64,000 nucleotides of DNA from Anaerolineales bacterium (GCA_020845955.1 JADLEU010000013.1:1-64000), one strand, 5' to 3'; counted from the first letter of the stretch, positions 54,628 to 63,895 are shown. Numbers and translations are program-made. The notes: a model not told the origin generated them from the letters alone.

Positions 54628-55242
54628 CTAGCTGGGCTGGCGAACCGCCTGCACCAGTGCCGACGGACCATAGGGCGCCTGCAAGCTCGCCAGCCGAAAA
54701 CCGACGCGCTCAAGCAGGGCCCGCCATCCTTCTGGCGTATACACCCACATGCACCGTTGCTCGACCAGGTAGTAATAGAACGTGTGCAGCATGAGGCGGT
54801 ACAACGGGTTCGGCGTCTCATACAGGTCGTAGACCGTGAGCCGGGCCCCCGGTCGCGTCACACGGTGAACCTCCCGCAACACGTCTTCCAGGTCAGGAAA
54901 CTCGTGCGCAGCGAGTGTGAAATACACCTCCTCGAATTGCCCGCTCTGGAAAGGCAGTGTGCGGATGTTGCCATTCACCAGGTGCGAGCCTCTCCCCGTG
55001 CGGCGCTGCTTCTGCTGGTTCACACGCAGCATCGGCAGTGACAGGTCAATCCCCACCACACGCTGGGCCTGCACCGCGTTGCCAATGTAGCCAGTGCCAC
55101 AGCAGATGTCAAGCACCTCGCGCCCATCGCCATGGGTATTCAGAATGCGCCGCCGCACGGCGGCGTAGGTACCAAACATGTACAGGTGAGTCAGCGGATC
55201 GTAGTACCGCGCGATGCGGTTAAAGAAGGCCGGTGGAGTCAT
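54628..55242 (-). CDS. Class I SAM-dependent methyltransferase (UbiE/MenG-like)
   Basis: 'NRIARYYDPLTHLYMFG', 'EVLDICCGTGYIGNAVQAQRVVGIDLSLPMLRV', 'LPFQSGQFEEVYFTLAAHEFPDLEDVLREVHRVTRPGARLTVYD'. Confidence 0.88.
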   Translation of the reverse strand: MTPPAFFNRIARYYDPLTHLYMFGTYAAVRRRILNTHGDGREVLDICCGTGYIGNAVQAQRVVGIDLSLPMLRVNQQKQRRTGRGSHLVNGNIRTLPFQSGQFEEVYFTLAAHEFPDLEDVLREVHRVTRPGARLTVYDLYETPNPLYRLMLHTFYYYLVEQRCMWVYTPEGWRALLERVGFRLASLQAPYGPSALVQAVRQPS

Positions 55243-56201
55243 GCCAGGCTACCCAACCAGAAGCCGATGACAAATAGAGCCATGGTCGTGCTGTAGGTGA
55301 ACACCATGGCGCGGTTGGCGGGCGCCATTTGCCGGGGGCTCAGGTAATGGCGCCGCGCCACGCTCACCGCGTTCAGCGCCAGGGGCAGCGCGGCCAGCGC
55401 CAGCGCGGCCCCGATGGGAAACGCGCCGGCCGCGACCCCGCCCGCGACGCCGGCAAACACCAGGCTCAGGCTGACCGCGAACAGCCAGCTGGATCGCGCC
55501 GGGCCGAGGCGCACTGTCAGGTTACGTTTATCCGCGCGCAAATCCTCCCGATAATCGGGGATCTCGTTGACGAGGATCATTGCCACCATCAACATGCCCG
55601 GCACCAGCCCAGCCAGGCCGGCAATCAGGCTGAAGTGGCCAGTCTGCACATAGGCAGCGCCGAGGCTGATCGTCGGGCCGTAGCCGATGAACATGGCCAA
55701 CTCTCCCGCGCCACGGTAGGCCAGTTGGAGCGGCTTGACGGAATAGAAGACAGACAGGAAGAGCCCGATAACGGCCATCAGAAATACGCCAGCGCCAACT
55801 CGCAGTGTGAGGAAGGCGCCGATGACGGCGGCGAGTCCATAGAGCCCGGCGACGGTCGTAAGCACGGCGCGAGACTGCAGCAGGCCATCGGCGAGCACGC
55901 CGCTGCCGCCGGAATATGGGTTCTTGCTACCCGTCCCGCGGCGGTCGGTGCCATAGACGTAGTCCAGGGCATCGTTCAGCATGGTGAGCGCAACCTGGAC
56001 ACAGGCGGCGCCCACCAACGCGAGGGCAAAAAAGACAAGGTCGAAGCTGCGTTGCTCGAACCACGCCACGGCGCTGCCGAGCGCAACCGGCAGCACACCT
56101 TGCGGCATGAACTGCAGGCGGCAGGCCCTCAACCAGACCTGGGCCTGGCGGGCTATACCAGCCGGCGCAGTTTCTCGTAGGTCTGCTGGGCCAATCGCCA
56201 C
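55239..56201 (-). CDS. UbiA prenyltransferase family (MenA-like)
   Basis: 'LTMLNDALDYVYGTDRRGTGSKNPYSGGSGVLADGLL' (NDxxDxxxD-type motif), 'LVNEIPDYREDLRADKRNLTVRLG' second motif. Confidence 0.9.
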   Translation of the reverse strand: MAIGPADLRETAPAGIARQAQVWLRACRLQFMPQGVLPVALGSAVAWFEQRSFDLVFFALALVGAACVQVALTMLNDALDYVYGTDRRGTGSKNPYSGGSGVLADGLLQSRAVLTTVAGLYGLAAVIGAFLTLRVGAGVFLMAVIGLFLSVFYSVKPLQLAYRGAGELAMFIGYGPTISLGAAYVQTGHFSLIAGLAGLVPGMLMVAMILVNEIPDYREDLRADKRNLTVRLGPARSSWLFAVSLSLVFAGVAGGVAAGAFPIGAALALAALPLALNAVSVARRHYLSPRQMAPANRAMVFTYSTTMALFVIGFWLGSLA

Positions 56202-57016
56202 TCATCCACCTCCAGGTCGGTCGTGTTAAACTCGGCATTAATTAGCCCGTCGTACCCAACCCTTTCGAGGCCGTCAAACACGTCGGCAAAGTCCACGTCG
56301 CCATCGCCAATAGGCAAGTGCACGTGCTGTCGGCCCTTAATATCCTCCAGGTGCACGTTGACAATGTCGGCCGCACACTCGCTAATCACCTCGCTGACCG
56401 GGCGTGTGTCGGTGCACACCACGTGGCCGACATCCAGTGTCAGGCGCAGGGCATCGTGGCCAACTTCCGATTTGAGGCGGCGATAGTCATCCAGGTTGGC
56501 AACGAGCATGGCTGGGTGAAACTCAAACCCGATGACGACCCCACAGCGCGCTGCCAGCTGCGCCAGTTGGGCCGCCTCGGCAATCAACCAGGACCACGCC
56601 TGGCCGGCAGCGACGCCGGGCGGCAATGCTCCGGAGTGGAGCATGACGACCCGCGCGCTGACCTCCGCCGCTAAGCTGATCGCCTCGGCAGCAAAGTCGC
56701 AGAAGCGCTTGCGCTCAGCAGCTGTGGCACTGACCAGCGAAGGCTCGTGGGCCACCGGGCTGAGCACGAAACGCCCGCCAACGTTAATAACGATGTCCTG
56801 CCGGCAGTCGACCAAAGCACGTTTCAGGTCGCGCCGGTCATCTGGATCGGCAAAATGCGGGTGAAAATGGCGCCGATCCAGCGTCAACTCCACGCCAGCA
56901 TAGCCGATATTGTGGAGTTGTTGAATGATATCCGTCATATTATGTGTGCGGGCGAAGGCGCTGGTGTTGTAACCCAGCCGCAGCCTTCTGTTGGCGCCGT
57001 TCGAGCCCGTTTTCAT
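56153..57016 (-). CDS. Sugar phosphate isomerase/epimerase (AP endonuclease 2-type TIM barrel)
   Basis: 'LGYNTSAFARTHNMTDIIQQLHNIGYAGVELTLD', 'RLTLDVGHVVCTDTRPV', 'IVNVHLEDIKGRQHVHLPIGDGDVDFADVFDGLERVGYDGLINAEF'. Confidence 0.88.
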   Translation of the reverse strand: MKTGSNGANRRLRLGYNTSAFARTHNMTDIIQQLHNIGYAGVELTLDRRHFHPHFADPDDRRDLKRALVDCRQDIVINVGGRFVLSPVAHEPSLVSATAAERKRFCDFAAEAISLAAEVSARVVMLHSGALPPGVAAGQAWSWLIAEAAQLAQLAARCGVVIGFEFHPAMLVANLDDYRRLKSEVGHDALRLTLDVGHVVCTDTRPVSEVISECAADIVNVHLEDIKGRQHVHLPIGDGDVDFADVFDGLERVGYDGLINAEFNTTDLEVDEWRLAQQTYEKLRRLV

Positions 57017-58740
57017 GGCTCATCATTGAACACGCTGTCGAGCTCAGCGTCGCTTACGTCAAACACCACGTCGAATGGGGGCAGCGGCTCGGTGGCGAAG
57101 AATTCCGGCAGGCGGTCGTCGGCGGCGGTGAAACCCGCCGCGGTATTGAAGGCGCGCTCCATGCGCAGCACGGCCAGGCCGAGGCGGTTTACATAGGCGG
57201 CCGCCTGCTCGGCCCCGCGGCCATCCCTCCCGCCGTCCAGGGCGCGCAGCATTTGTTCCACCAGCTGCATCTGCGGAGCAATGGCCCCGGTGGTGAACGA
57301 GCACAGCCCAAGCGCGTCCCACGCCGCGGCTGTGATCTGCGCCTGCCGCGATAGGGCGACCTTGCCCTCGCGGCTGTGGTGATCCGTAGGGAAGTCGGCC
57401 GTGTGGCCGGCAGTGTGGTCGGCGCCCATCGGGGACGTGGCATAGGTAACGCCCAACCCCTTGATGGCGCGCGGATCGTAAGCGGCGATGCATTGTCCCT
57501 TGACGACCGGTATCCGCTGAGCGCCGAATGCGCGCCCGGCGGCGGCAGTGCCGTCGCCGATGACCATGCCCAACTCCGAGCCGCGCGCCACCTCGTCGAG
57601 CAGCCGATTGACACCGGCTACGTCCCCAAAAGGCAGTATCCCGGCGTCCATCGCCACGCCGATGGCGCCGCCAACATCCACCGTATCGACGCCCAGATCG
57701 TTGCAGCGATAGTTGAATTGCGCGACAGCATCTAGCGAGCCGATCTCCAAATTCGGGCCGAGCATCACCATGCTCTCGTACTCGATTGGGGAGACGATCG
57801 CGCGCCCCTGCGCATCGGGGATCACGTTCGAGCAGCGGATGACGCAGCCAGCCATGCAGGCGTGGGTAGTCTTGCCTTGTCCCCCACGCTGCAGGATGGT
57901 TGCGCGGATGGAATTGCCTTCCAGCTCTGTAACCTGCTCAAATTGCCCGTGGCGAAAGTTGCGCGTCGGCAGAGCGCCCAGCTTCTGCATAGGCGCCACC
58001 ATGTACGGCGTGCCGAGTTCGGGAAACACCGTGGAGGTATGGTAATCTTCGCGCAACTGGGCGGTGTAGCGCTGCACACCCTGCTTGAATGCCTGGACAT
58101 CGACCGGCGGGCTGGGCTTGGCGCGCGTCGCTTCTACCACGATCGCCTTAAGCCCCTTCGCGCCCATGAGGGCGCCCAAGCCGCCGCGCGCCGCAGACCG
58201 GCCAGGAATGCCGTCATTGTCGGTCAGGGCGATCCCGGCAGCCTTCCGGCGCGCCTCGCCCGCGGGGCCCAGCACCGCCAGACAACACCCGGGGCCGAAG
58301 CGTGCCCGCAGGGCGGCGGTCGCGGCATAGGTGCCCAGGCCGCGGTATTCCTCGGCCGGCACGAACTCCGCGCCGTCTTCCCCGATCCGCAGTATCCAAA
58401 GGCGCCCATCGGCGGGCGCATCTTCGACAATGACGACCGCCAGGCCCAGGCGGACCAGGGCGCTGGCCATGTTGCCGCCGGAATTGCTCTCTTTGATCCC
58501 GCCAGTGAGCGGGCTCTTGCCGCCGATGGAAAGGCGGCCGGCGCTGGAGATGCCCCGGGCGGCCAGCCGCCCTGGGGCGATCACCAGCTTGTTTTGGGGC
58601 CCCAGCGGATCGCAAGTGGGCGGTACCTCGGCCAGCAGGATGGCCGCCGAAAGGCCGCGCCCGCCGTAGACGGCATAGCGCTCCGGAAGCGGCTCCCGAC
58701 GCGCGCGCTGTTGGCTCACGTCCACGCGCAGCAGATCCAT
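57013..58740 (-). CDS. Aldehyde:ferredoxin oxidoreductase (tungsten AOR family)
   Basis: 'YGGRGLSAAILLAEVPPTCDPLGPQNKLVIAPGRL', 'GRLSIGGKSPLTGGIKESNSGG', 'RGGLGALMGAKGLKAIVV', 'HACMAGCVIRCSNV' (Cys cluster), 'WDALGLCSF'. Confidence 0.95.
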   Translation of the reverse strand: MDLLRVDVSQQRARREPLPERYAVYGGRGLSAAILLAEVPPTCDPLGPQNKLVIAPGRLAARGISSAGRLSIGGKSPLTGGIKESNSGGNMASALVRLGLAVVIVEDAPADGRLWILRIGEDGAEFVPAEEYRGLGTYAATAALRARFGPGCCLAVLGPAGEARRKAAGIALTDNDGIPGRSAARGGLGALMGAKGLKAIVVEATRAKPSPPVDVQAFKQGVQRYTAQLREDYHTSTVFPELGTPYMVAPMQKLGALPTRNFRHGQFEQVTELEGNSIRATILQRGGQGKTTHACMAGCVIRCSNVIPDAQGRAIVSPIEYESMVMLGPNLEIGSLDAVAQFNYRCNDLGVDTVDVGGAIGVAMDAGILPFGDVAGVNRLLDEVARGSELGMVIGDGTAAAGRAFGAQRIPVVKGQCIAAYDPRAIKGLGVTYATSPMGADHTAGHTADFPTDHHSREGKVALSRQAQITAAAWDALGLCSFTTGAIAPQMQLVEQMLRALDGGRDGRGAEQAAAYVNRLGLAVLRMERAFNTAAGFTAADDRLPEFFATEPLPPFDVVFDVSDAELDSVFNDEP

Positions 58741-58741
58741 C

Positions 58742-60805
58742 CTAGGCCTTTTCGAGGATCAGGTTGCCAAATACGTCAACGCTGCACTTCCAATCGGGGA
58801 TCAGCACGGTTGTGGTCGTAATGTCCTCGATGATCGCTGGTCCAACGAAGCACATGCCCGGCCGGAGCTGCGCGCCATCGTACACAGGCGTCTCGGCGAA
58901 GCCGTCGTTTTCCTCGAAGTACACTGGGCGGACTCCCTTGCGGGCCACACAGGCGTCCGCCCCATCGGCGCGCAAGCGGGAGAGTTCCGGCTTGGCGACC
59001 TCGCCAATGGCCATCAGCCGGACGTTGGCTGTCTCGATCTCCGCGTTCGGCTCGTGGTACATGAACAGCCGCTGGTGCGCCTCGTGAAAACGCCGGGCGA
59101 TCTCGGGCACATCGGCCGCCGTCAGGTGATGCGTTGGCACGGGCACCGTCACCTCGTGGTGCTGGCCCGCATAGCGCATGTCCATACTGCGCTCGATGCG
59201 GATCGCTTCGGGCGCGGTGCCCTCCGCCAGCAGCGCGGTGCGCCCCTCGGCCTCCAGGCGCTCAAACTCGGAATTCAGGCGCTGCAGGTCGATCTTGGAC
59301 AGGAAGTCCCAGAACGTATAAACGTAGTCGTGCTTGAGATCGGACTCGAGCATGCCCAGCGCGCAGAACACCGAAGCGGCCTTGGGCACAATGACACGCG
59401 GGAGATCAACGGACTGCGCCAGGCGGGCAGCATGGGCTGGCCCGGCGCCGCCGGCCGCAATCATCGCGAACGAGCGGGGGTCGTGGCCCTTCTGGATGCT
59501 CATCACGCGAATGGCATCGGCCATGTTGGCGTTGGTCAGCTTGTAGATGCCGTGCGCGGCCTCAACCACGTCCAGCTTCAGCGGGTCGGCGATGCGAGTC
59601 TTGACCGCCTGTGTGGCCGCTTCAAGATCGAGCTGGATCTGCCCACCCAGGAAGTAATCGGCGCTCAGATAGCCCAACAACAGGTTGGCATCCGTCACGG
59701 TGGGTTCCAGGCCGCCTTGGCCATAGCAGGCCGGGCCCGGCATGGCGCCTGCCGATTGCGGGCCCACGCGCAGCAGGCCGCCATCGTCCAGACTGGCGAT
59801 GCTGCCGCCGCCCGCCCCGATCGTGTGGATGTCAATCATTGGCAGCGCGACGCGGTAGCCGCCTACTTCGCCTTCGGTAGTCATCTCGTAGTGGCCCGCA
59901 TTGAGCAGCGTCACATCAAAGCTTGTGCCGCCCATGTCTACGACGATCAAGTTCGGCTCATCGAGGGTGCGCGCCCAGAAAAGACCACCAATTGCGCCGG
60001 CTGACGGACCCGAGAGCACGGCGTTTACGGCATGCTGCGAGGCGAATGCGATGGTCATCATGCCGCCATTCGACTGCATGACGAGGAACTCGTTGTTCAG
60101 CCCATCTGCCCCCAACCCCCTACGCAGGTCGGCCAGGTATCGTTTGACGGCCGGGCCGACATAGGCGTTCACCACGGTGGTCGAGGTGCGCTCGTATTCG
60201 CGCACCTGGCGCAGCACCTCCGAGGATACGGCGACGTAAACGTCGGGGAACTCCTCGGCAATCATCTCCTTCAGCCGCTGCTCGTGCGCGTCGTTGACGT
60301 AGGAGAACAGCAGGCAGATGGCGATGGACTCAACCCCACCGGCGCGCAGTTGGCGGATCACGCGCCGGGCATCGTCCTCGTCGAGCGGGGTCAGCACCTG
60401 GCCCTGGTAGTCCATGCGCTGCTGCACGCCCAGCCTGCGGTAGCGCGGCACGATCACCGGCGGGCGCTGCGGCGCCAGGTCCCAGATATCGGGCTTGAAG
60501 CCGCGGCGCAGCTCGAGCGAGTCACGGAAGCCGCTGGTGGTGATCAGGCCGGTCGCCGCGCCGCGATGCTGCAGCATGGTGTTGGTCGCTACGGTCGTGC
60601 CCAGCACCAGTAGTTCGGTCTGCCCCAGGAAGTCGCGCGGCGGCAGGCCATAGTGAGCAGCCGCCTTGCGCAGCACGTTGAAGACACCGCGCGACGGGTC
60701 CGAAGGCGTCGAGCGGTCCTTGAAAATGTCAATGGCGCCGCCCGGGCCGACAACTGCGCCGTCGGTGAAGGTGCCGCCGATGTCAATCCCAACACGATAG
60801 CCCAT
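58742..60805 (-). CDS. hyuA: Hydantoinase/oxoprolinase A subunit (HyuA)
   Basis: 'RVGIDIGGTFTDGAVV', 'LVLGTTVATNTMLQHRGAATGLITTSGFRDSLELRRG', 'VLSGPSAGAIGGLFWARTLDEPNLIVVDMGGTSFDVTLL', 'DIHTIGAGGGSIASLDDGGLLRVGPQSAGAMPGPACYGQGGLEPTVTDANLLLGYL'. Confidence 0.96.
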   Translation of the reverse strand: MGYRVGIDIGGTFTDGAVVGPGGAIDIFKDRSTPSDPSRGVFNVLRKAAAHYGLPPRDFLGQTELLVLGTTVATNTMLQHRGAATGLITTSGFRDSLELRRGFKPDIWDLAPQRPPVIVPRYRRLGVQQRMDYQGQVLTPLDEDDARRVIRQLRAGGVESIAICLLFSYVNDAHEQRLKEMIAEEFPDVYVAVSSEVLRQVREYERTSTTVVNAYVGPAVKRYLADLRRGLGADGLNNEFLVMQSNGGMMTIAFASQHAVNAVLSGPSAGAIGGLFWARTLDEPNLIVVDMGGTSFDVTLLNAGHYEMTTEGEVGGYRVALPMIDIHTIGAGGGSIASLDDGGLLRVGPQSAGAMPGPACYGQGGLEPTVTDANLLLGYLSADYFLGGQIQLDLEAATQAVKTRIADPLKLDVVEAAHGIYKLTNANMADAIRVMSIQKGHDPRSFAMIAAGGAGPAHAARLAQSVDLPRVIVPKAASVFCALGMLESDLKHDYVYTFWDFLSKIDLQRLNSEFERLEAEGRTALLAEGTAPEAIRIERSMDMRYAGQHHEVTVPVPTHHLTAADVPEIARRFHEAHQRLFMYHEPNAEIETANVRLMAIGEVAKPELSRLRADGADACVARKGVRPVYFEENDGFAETPVYDGAQLRPGMCFVGPAIIEDITTTTVLIPDWKCSVDVFGNLILEKA

Positions 60806-60809
60806 GCCC

Positions 60810-61808
60810 TTATCCCATTAACAAGGCCAGCAGGCCCTTCTGCACGTGCAGACGGTTCTCAGCTTGGTCCAAGATGATCGAGTGCGGCCCGTCGAGCACA
60901 CGGCTAGTGACTTCCTGGTCACGTGCCGCAGGCATGCAGTGCATCACGCTCACGTCGGGCCGCGCCCGCTTGAGCAGATCGTCGTTCACGATCCAACCGC
61001 GGTAGCGGTCGGGGTCCAGGATGTGCGGCGCCTTGCCCTGCGGCGCCTTCTCGTCAGTGCCCTTGAACTTGTCTTTGAACACCTGCGGCGAGGCCCAGCA
61101 GTAGACGTTGATAAAGTCGGCGTCCGTGGCGGCCGCCTGCATGTCGTGCACGATCTCGATTTGGCCTCCGGATAGCGACGCCTCGTATTGGGCCTTCTCC
61201 CACACCGCCGGCTCGGGCTCGTAGCCTTCGGGGCAGGCGAGGACGAAGTGCGCGCCCAGCCGCGAAGCGATGTACAGGCTCGAGTTGGGCAGGCCCATGG
61301 GCGGGCTGGCTGGCCGCCAGGCCCAGGTAAAGACGTACTTGCGCTGGCGCACATCGCCCTTCTTTTCTTGTGCGGTCATAAAATCGGCCAGCGCCTGGCA
61401 GGGGTGCTCCTCGGCCGTAGAAGCGTTGATGACCGGGATGTCGATCAGCGCCGCGGCCTGCTCCAGCTCTACCGAGCTGGCCACACGCCCGACCAGCCCG
61501 TCGGCGTAGCGGCCCAAAACGCCGATCGTGTCGGTCCACGACTCGCTGGCCTTGGCTGCCCAGATCCGGTCGGGGAACAGGTATTGCGCGTGGCCGCCGA
61601 GCTGGGTCATCGCCGCCTCGAACGAGACGCTGGTGCGCGTCGAGGGCATGTTAAAGACCATGGCCAGTGTCTTGTTTCGCAGCAGGTCAGGCCGCTGGCC
61701 GCGCTTGGTGAGCCGCTTGAGATCCCAGGCCGTCTCCCAGATCAGTGCCAGGTCCTCGCGCGTATACTCGCGAAGCGAAATCAGATCAGTATGGCGGAAT
61801 GTAGACAT
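60810..61808 (-). CDS. Aspartate/ornithine carbamoyltransferase superfamily enzyme, acyl-ornithine-transcarbamylase-like loop
   Basis: 'MPSTRTSVSFEAAMTQLGGHAQYL' (STRTS), 'NASTAEEHPCQALADFMT' (HPxQ), 'YVFTWAWRPASPPMGLPNSSLYIASRLG', 'VMHCMPAARDQEVTSRVLDGPHSIILDQAENRLHVQKGLLALLM' (HCxP). Confidence 0.92.
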   Translation of the reverse strand: MSTFRHTDLISLREYTREDLALIWETAWDLKRLTKRGQRPDLLRNKTLAMVFNMPSTRTSVSFEAAMTQLGGHAQYLFPDRIWAAKASESWTDTIGVLGRYADGLVGRVASSVELEQAAALIDIPVINASTAEEHPCQALADFMTAQEKKGDVRQRKYVFTWAWRPASPPMGLPNSSLYIASRLGAHFVLACPEGYEPEPAVWEKAQYEASLSGGQIEIVHDMQAAATDADFINVYCWASPQVFKDKFKGTDEKAPQGKAPHILDPDRYRGWIVNDDLLKRARPDVSVMHCMPAARDQEVTSRVLDGPHSIILDQAENRLHVQKGLLALLMG

Positions 61809-61825
61809 CCGGTTCCCACCTCCAG

Positions 61826-62890
61826 TTAGATGGTGTTGATACGGTTTTCAACAGCGATGCTGCTGGTGTAGCGGCGGCGGCATTCGGCGACGACGGGCAG
61901 CAGTTCGGCCGGGACGGACCCCAGCAGCGCCTCTTCCACCGGGCCCAGGTCAGGCCGGGCCAGCGCAAAGAGCGGCCAGCGCTGCCAGTCGAGCGGGAAG
62001 AACATGCTGGCCGTGACGGTATCGAGCGCGATCAGCGCCCGTCCGGCGAGGGCCACGCCCTGGTTGCACAAGATGTCGTAGCGGCCCCAATTCGTCTCGT
62101 GCGCGCCAATCGGGTCGTTGACCAGCAACTGAAACAGGCCCTCGTTGCAACCCACCAAATCGAACACGGCCGAGTAGATCTTGGTGATGTCCACCAGGCT
62201 CTGTGCCAGGCTCTGCCCCTGCCTCCCATGCCAGCGGAAACGGAATGGGTCCGGAACGAGGCCAAAGAGGTTCTTGATGGCCAGGCTAAAAATGGGCGAG
62301 TAAGGGCTGGGGTCAGCAGCCAGGGCGTTGGGTGAGCGCACCTTGATGCGGGCTAGGCTGATCAGCGTGGCGCCGCGCAGTTCCCAGAGCCGGGCCGGCA
62401 TGAAGTCATAAAGCTCGCGCAGCACGATGGGCGCAAAGCGCGCTTCCACGGCGGCCGCCACGGTCTCGGGCGGCACGGTGCGGCCGGCCCAGACTTCGTC
62501 GGTCACGTTGACGTAGCGGGCGTTATGGCGCTCGAGCACGTCTGCCAGGCCGGTTGAGCGCTGGAACCAGGCATCCTGCTCGCGCAGCCAGTCCCAGTTC
62601 GCCCGCACGGCGTCCAGGTCGCGCCAGTCCAAAGTACGCGAGCCGTCGTTGCGGCCATAAGCGTGGCCCTCGACAACGAACTTCTCCCCGGCAGGCAGGG
62701 CGCGCAGCACGAAGTCCAGGGTCTGGGCATCGGTGAAGTAGCCGTATTCTGGGCCAAACCAGTTCACCTTGATGATTGTGGGGCCAGGGCGCACACCGGC
62801 CGCCGCCAGCAGTCCGGCCAGGTCATCCACCGACCGCACGTGGGCGGCATGGATAGGATGCCTGCTTTGTGGTCCCCGAAAAGTCTGCAT
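61826..62890 (-). CDS. DUF362 domain protein
   Basis: 'IIKVNWFGPEYGYFTDAQTLDFVLRALPAGEKFVVEGHAYGRN', 'ISLARIKVRSPNA..SLAIKNLFGLVPDPFRFRWHGRQGQSLAQSLVDI' is DUF362-like; no ferredoxin tail. Confidence 0.75.
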   Translation of the reverse strand: MQTFRGPQSRHPIHAAHVRSVDDLAGLLAAAGVRPGPTIIKVNWFGPEYGYFTDAQTLDFVLRALPAGEKFVVEGHAYGRNDGSRTLDWRDLDAVRANWDWLREQDAWFQRSTGLADVLERHNARYVNVTDEVWAGRTVPPETVAAAVEARFAPIVLRELYDFMPARLWELRGATLISLARIKVRSPNALAADPSPYSPIFSLAIKNLFGLVPDPFRFRWHGRQGQSLAQSLVDITKIYSAVFDLVGCNEGLFQLLVNDPIGAHETNWGRYDILCNQGVALAGRALIALDTVTASMFFPLDWQRWPLFALARPDLGPVEEALLGSVPAELLPVVAECRRRYTSSIAVENRINTI

Positions 62891-62926
62891 GGTCGGTGTC
62901 TTCTAACCTGTCGTCGGTATCGCCGG

Positions 62927-63895
62927 CTACTTTCCGAGCGCTGTCGTATGGACGTGATCGGCGATGTTGACTTCGGACGTGAGCATGCCGTACTGTTCCA
63001 TGAGCGCGGCGGTGTCATCAAGCGACTTCACGTTCACGGTGGCGCTAAAGCCAGGCAGCAAGATCGCATCAGCCATGGCCGGGTCGAGCTGGGCAAACTC
63101 GGCGATCAGCTTGCGCGCCTCGCCCTCGTTGTCCTGGATCCACTGGATGGTGCGGGCAACGACCTCGGTGAATTTCTGTGTCGCCACGGGGTGTTGCTCG
63201 ACCCAGTCGGCCTTGGCCACGAACTGCGCCACATCCCAGCCGGGATGGACCTCGACGTCGGGGTAAGCGAGGGCGGTCACCTGGCCCGAGTTGAGCAGGC
63301 CGGTGCGGAATGGCTCAATCTCAAAGATGGCATCCACCTGCTTGTTCATCAGGGCGTCGGGCATGAGGTGGAACCCCAGCTCGGTGAAGTTCACCTGCGC
63401 GGGATCAACACCGTTCTTCTCTAGCCAGGCGTTGGCCACCAGTGAGCTCGAGCTTTCAAAGGCATAGATAGCCATGGTCTTGCCGACCAGGTCCTTGGGC
63501 GATTGAATGCCGGAGTCTGTGAGCACCAGGATGGTGGAGGACTCGGGCGCCTGGGCGCGGCCAACGGTCATTCCGGAGACAATGGCGAGATCGAACCCCT
63601 GGGCGAGGGCCTGGATCGTCCCGATGCTTTCCGAGGCGTTAATATCCATGTCACCCGATTCCAGCACGGGGATGCCCTGGGCCCCAAACTGGGGCACGTA
63701 TTCTATGGTCAGCCCGACCTCTTTGAAGTAGCCGAGCTTGTCACCCAGGTACACGGGCGCCAGGTCGACAATGGGGAAACTGCCCACGCGCAGGGTGGAC
63801 ACCTCCGCCACGGCCGGCTTGGGCGCGCAGCCGGCCAGCACCAGCGGCAGCGCGATGGACAGGATGGCTCCGGCACTGAACAGCCTCTTGAACAT
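62927..63895 (-). CDS. ABC transporter substrate-binding protein, NMT1/THI5-like (second copy)
   Basis: Lipoprotein 'MFKRLFSAGAILSIALPLVLAGCAPK', 'LRVGSFPIVDLAPVYLGDKLGYFKEVGLTIEYVPQFGAQGIPVLESGDMDINASESIGTIQALAQGFDLAIVSG'. Confidence 0.92.
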   Translation of the reverse strand: MFKRLFSAGAILSIALPLVLAGCAPKPAVAEVSTLRVGSFPIVDLAPVYLGDKLGYFKEVGLTIEYVPQFGAQGIPVLESGDMDINASESIGTIQALAQGFDLAIVSGMTVGRAQAPESSTILVLTDSGIQSPKDLVGKTMAIYAFESSSSLVANAWLEKNGVDPAQVNFTELGFHLMPDALMNKQVDAIFEIEPFRTGLLNSGQVTALAYPDVEVHPGWDVAQFVAKADWVEQHPVATQKFTEVVARTIQWIQDNEGEARKLIAEFAQLDPAMADAILLPGFSATVNVKSLDDTAALMEQYGMLTSEVNIADHVHTTALGK

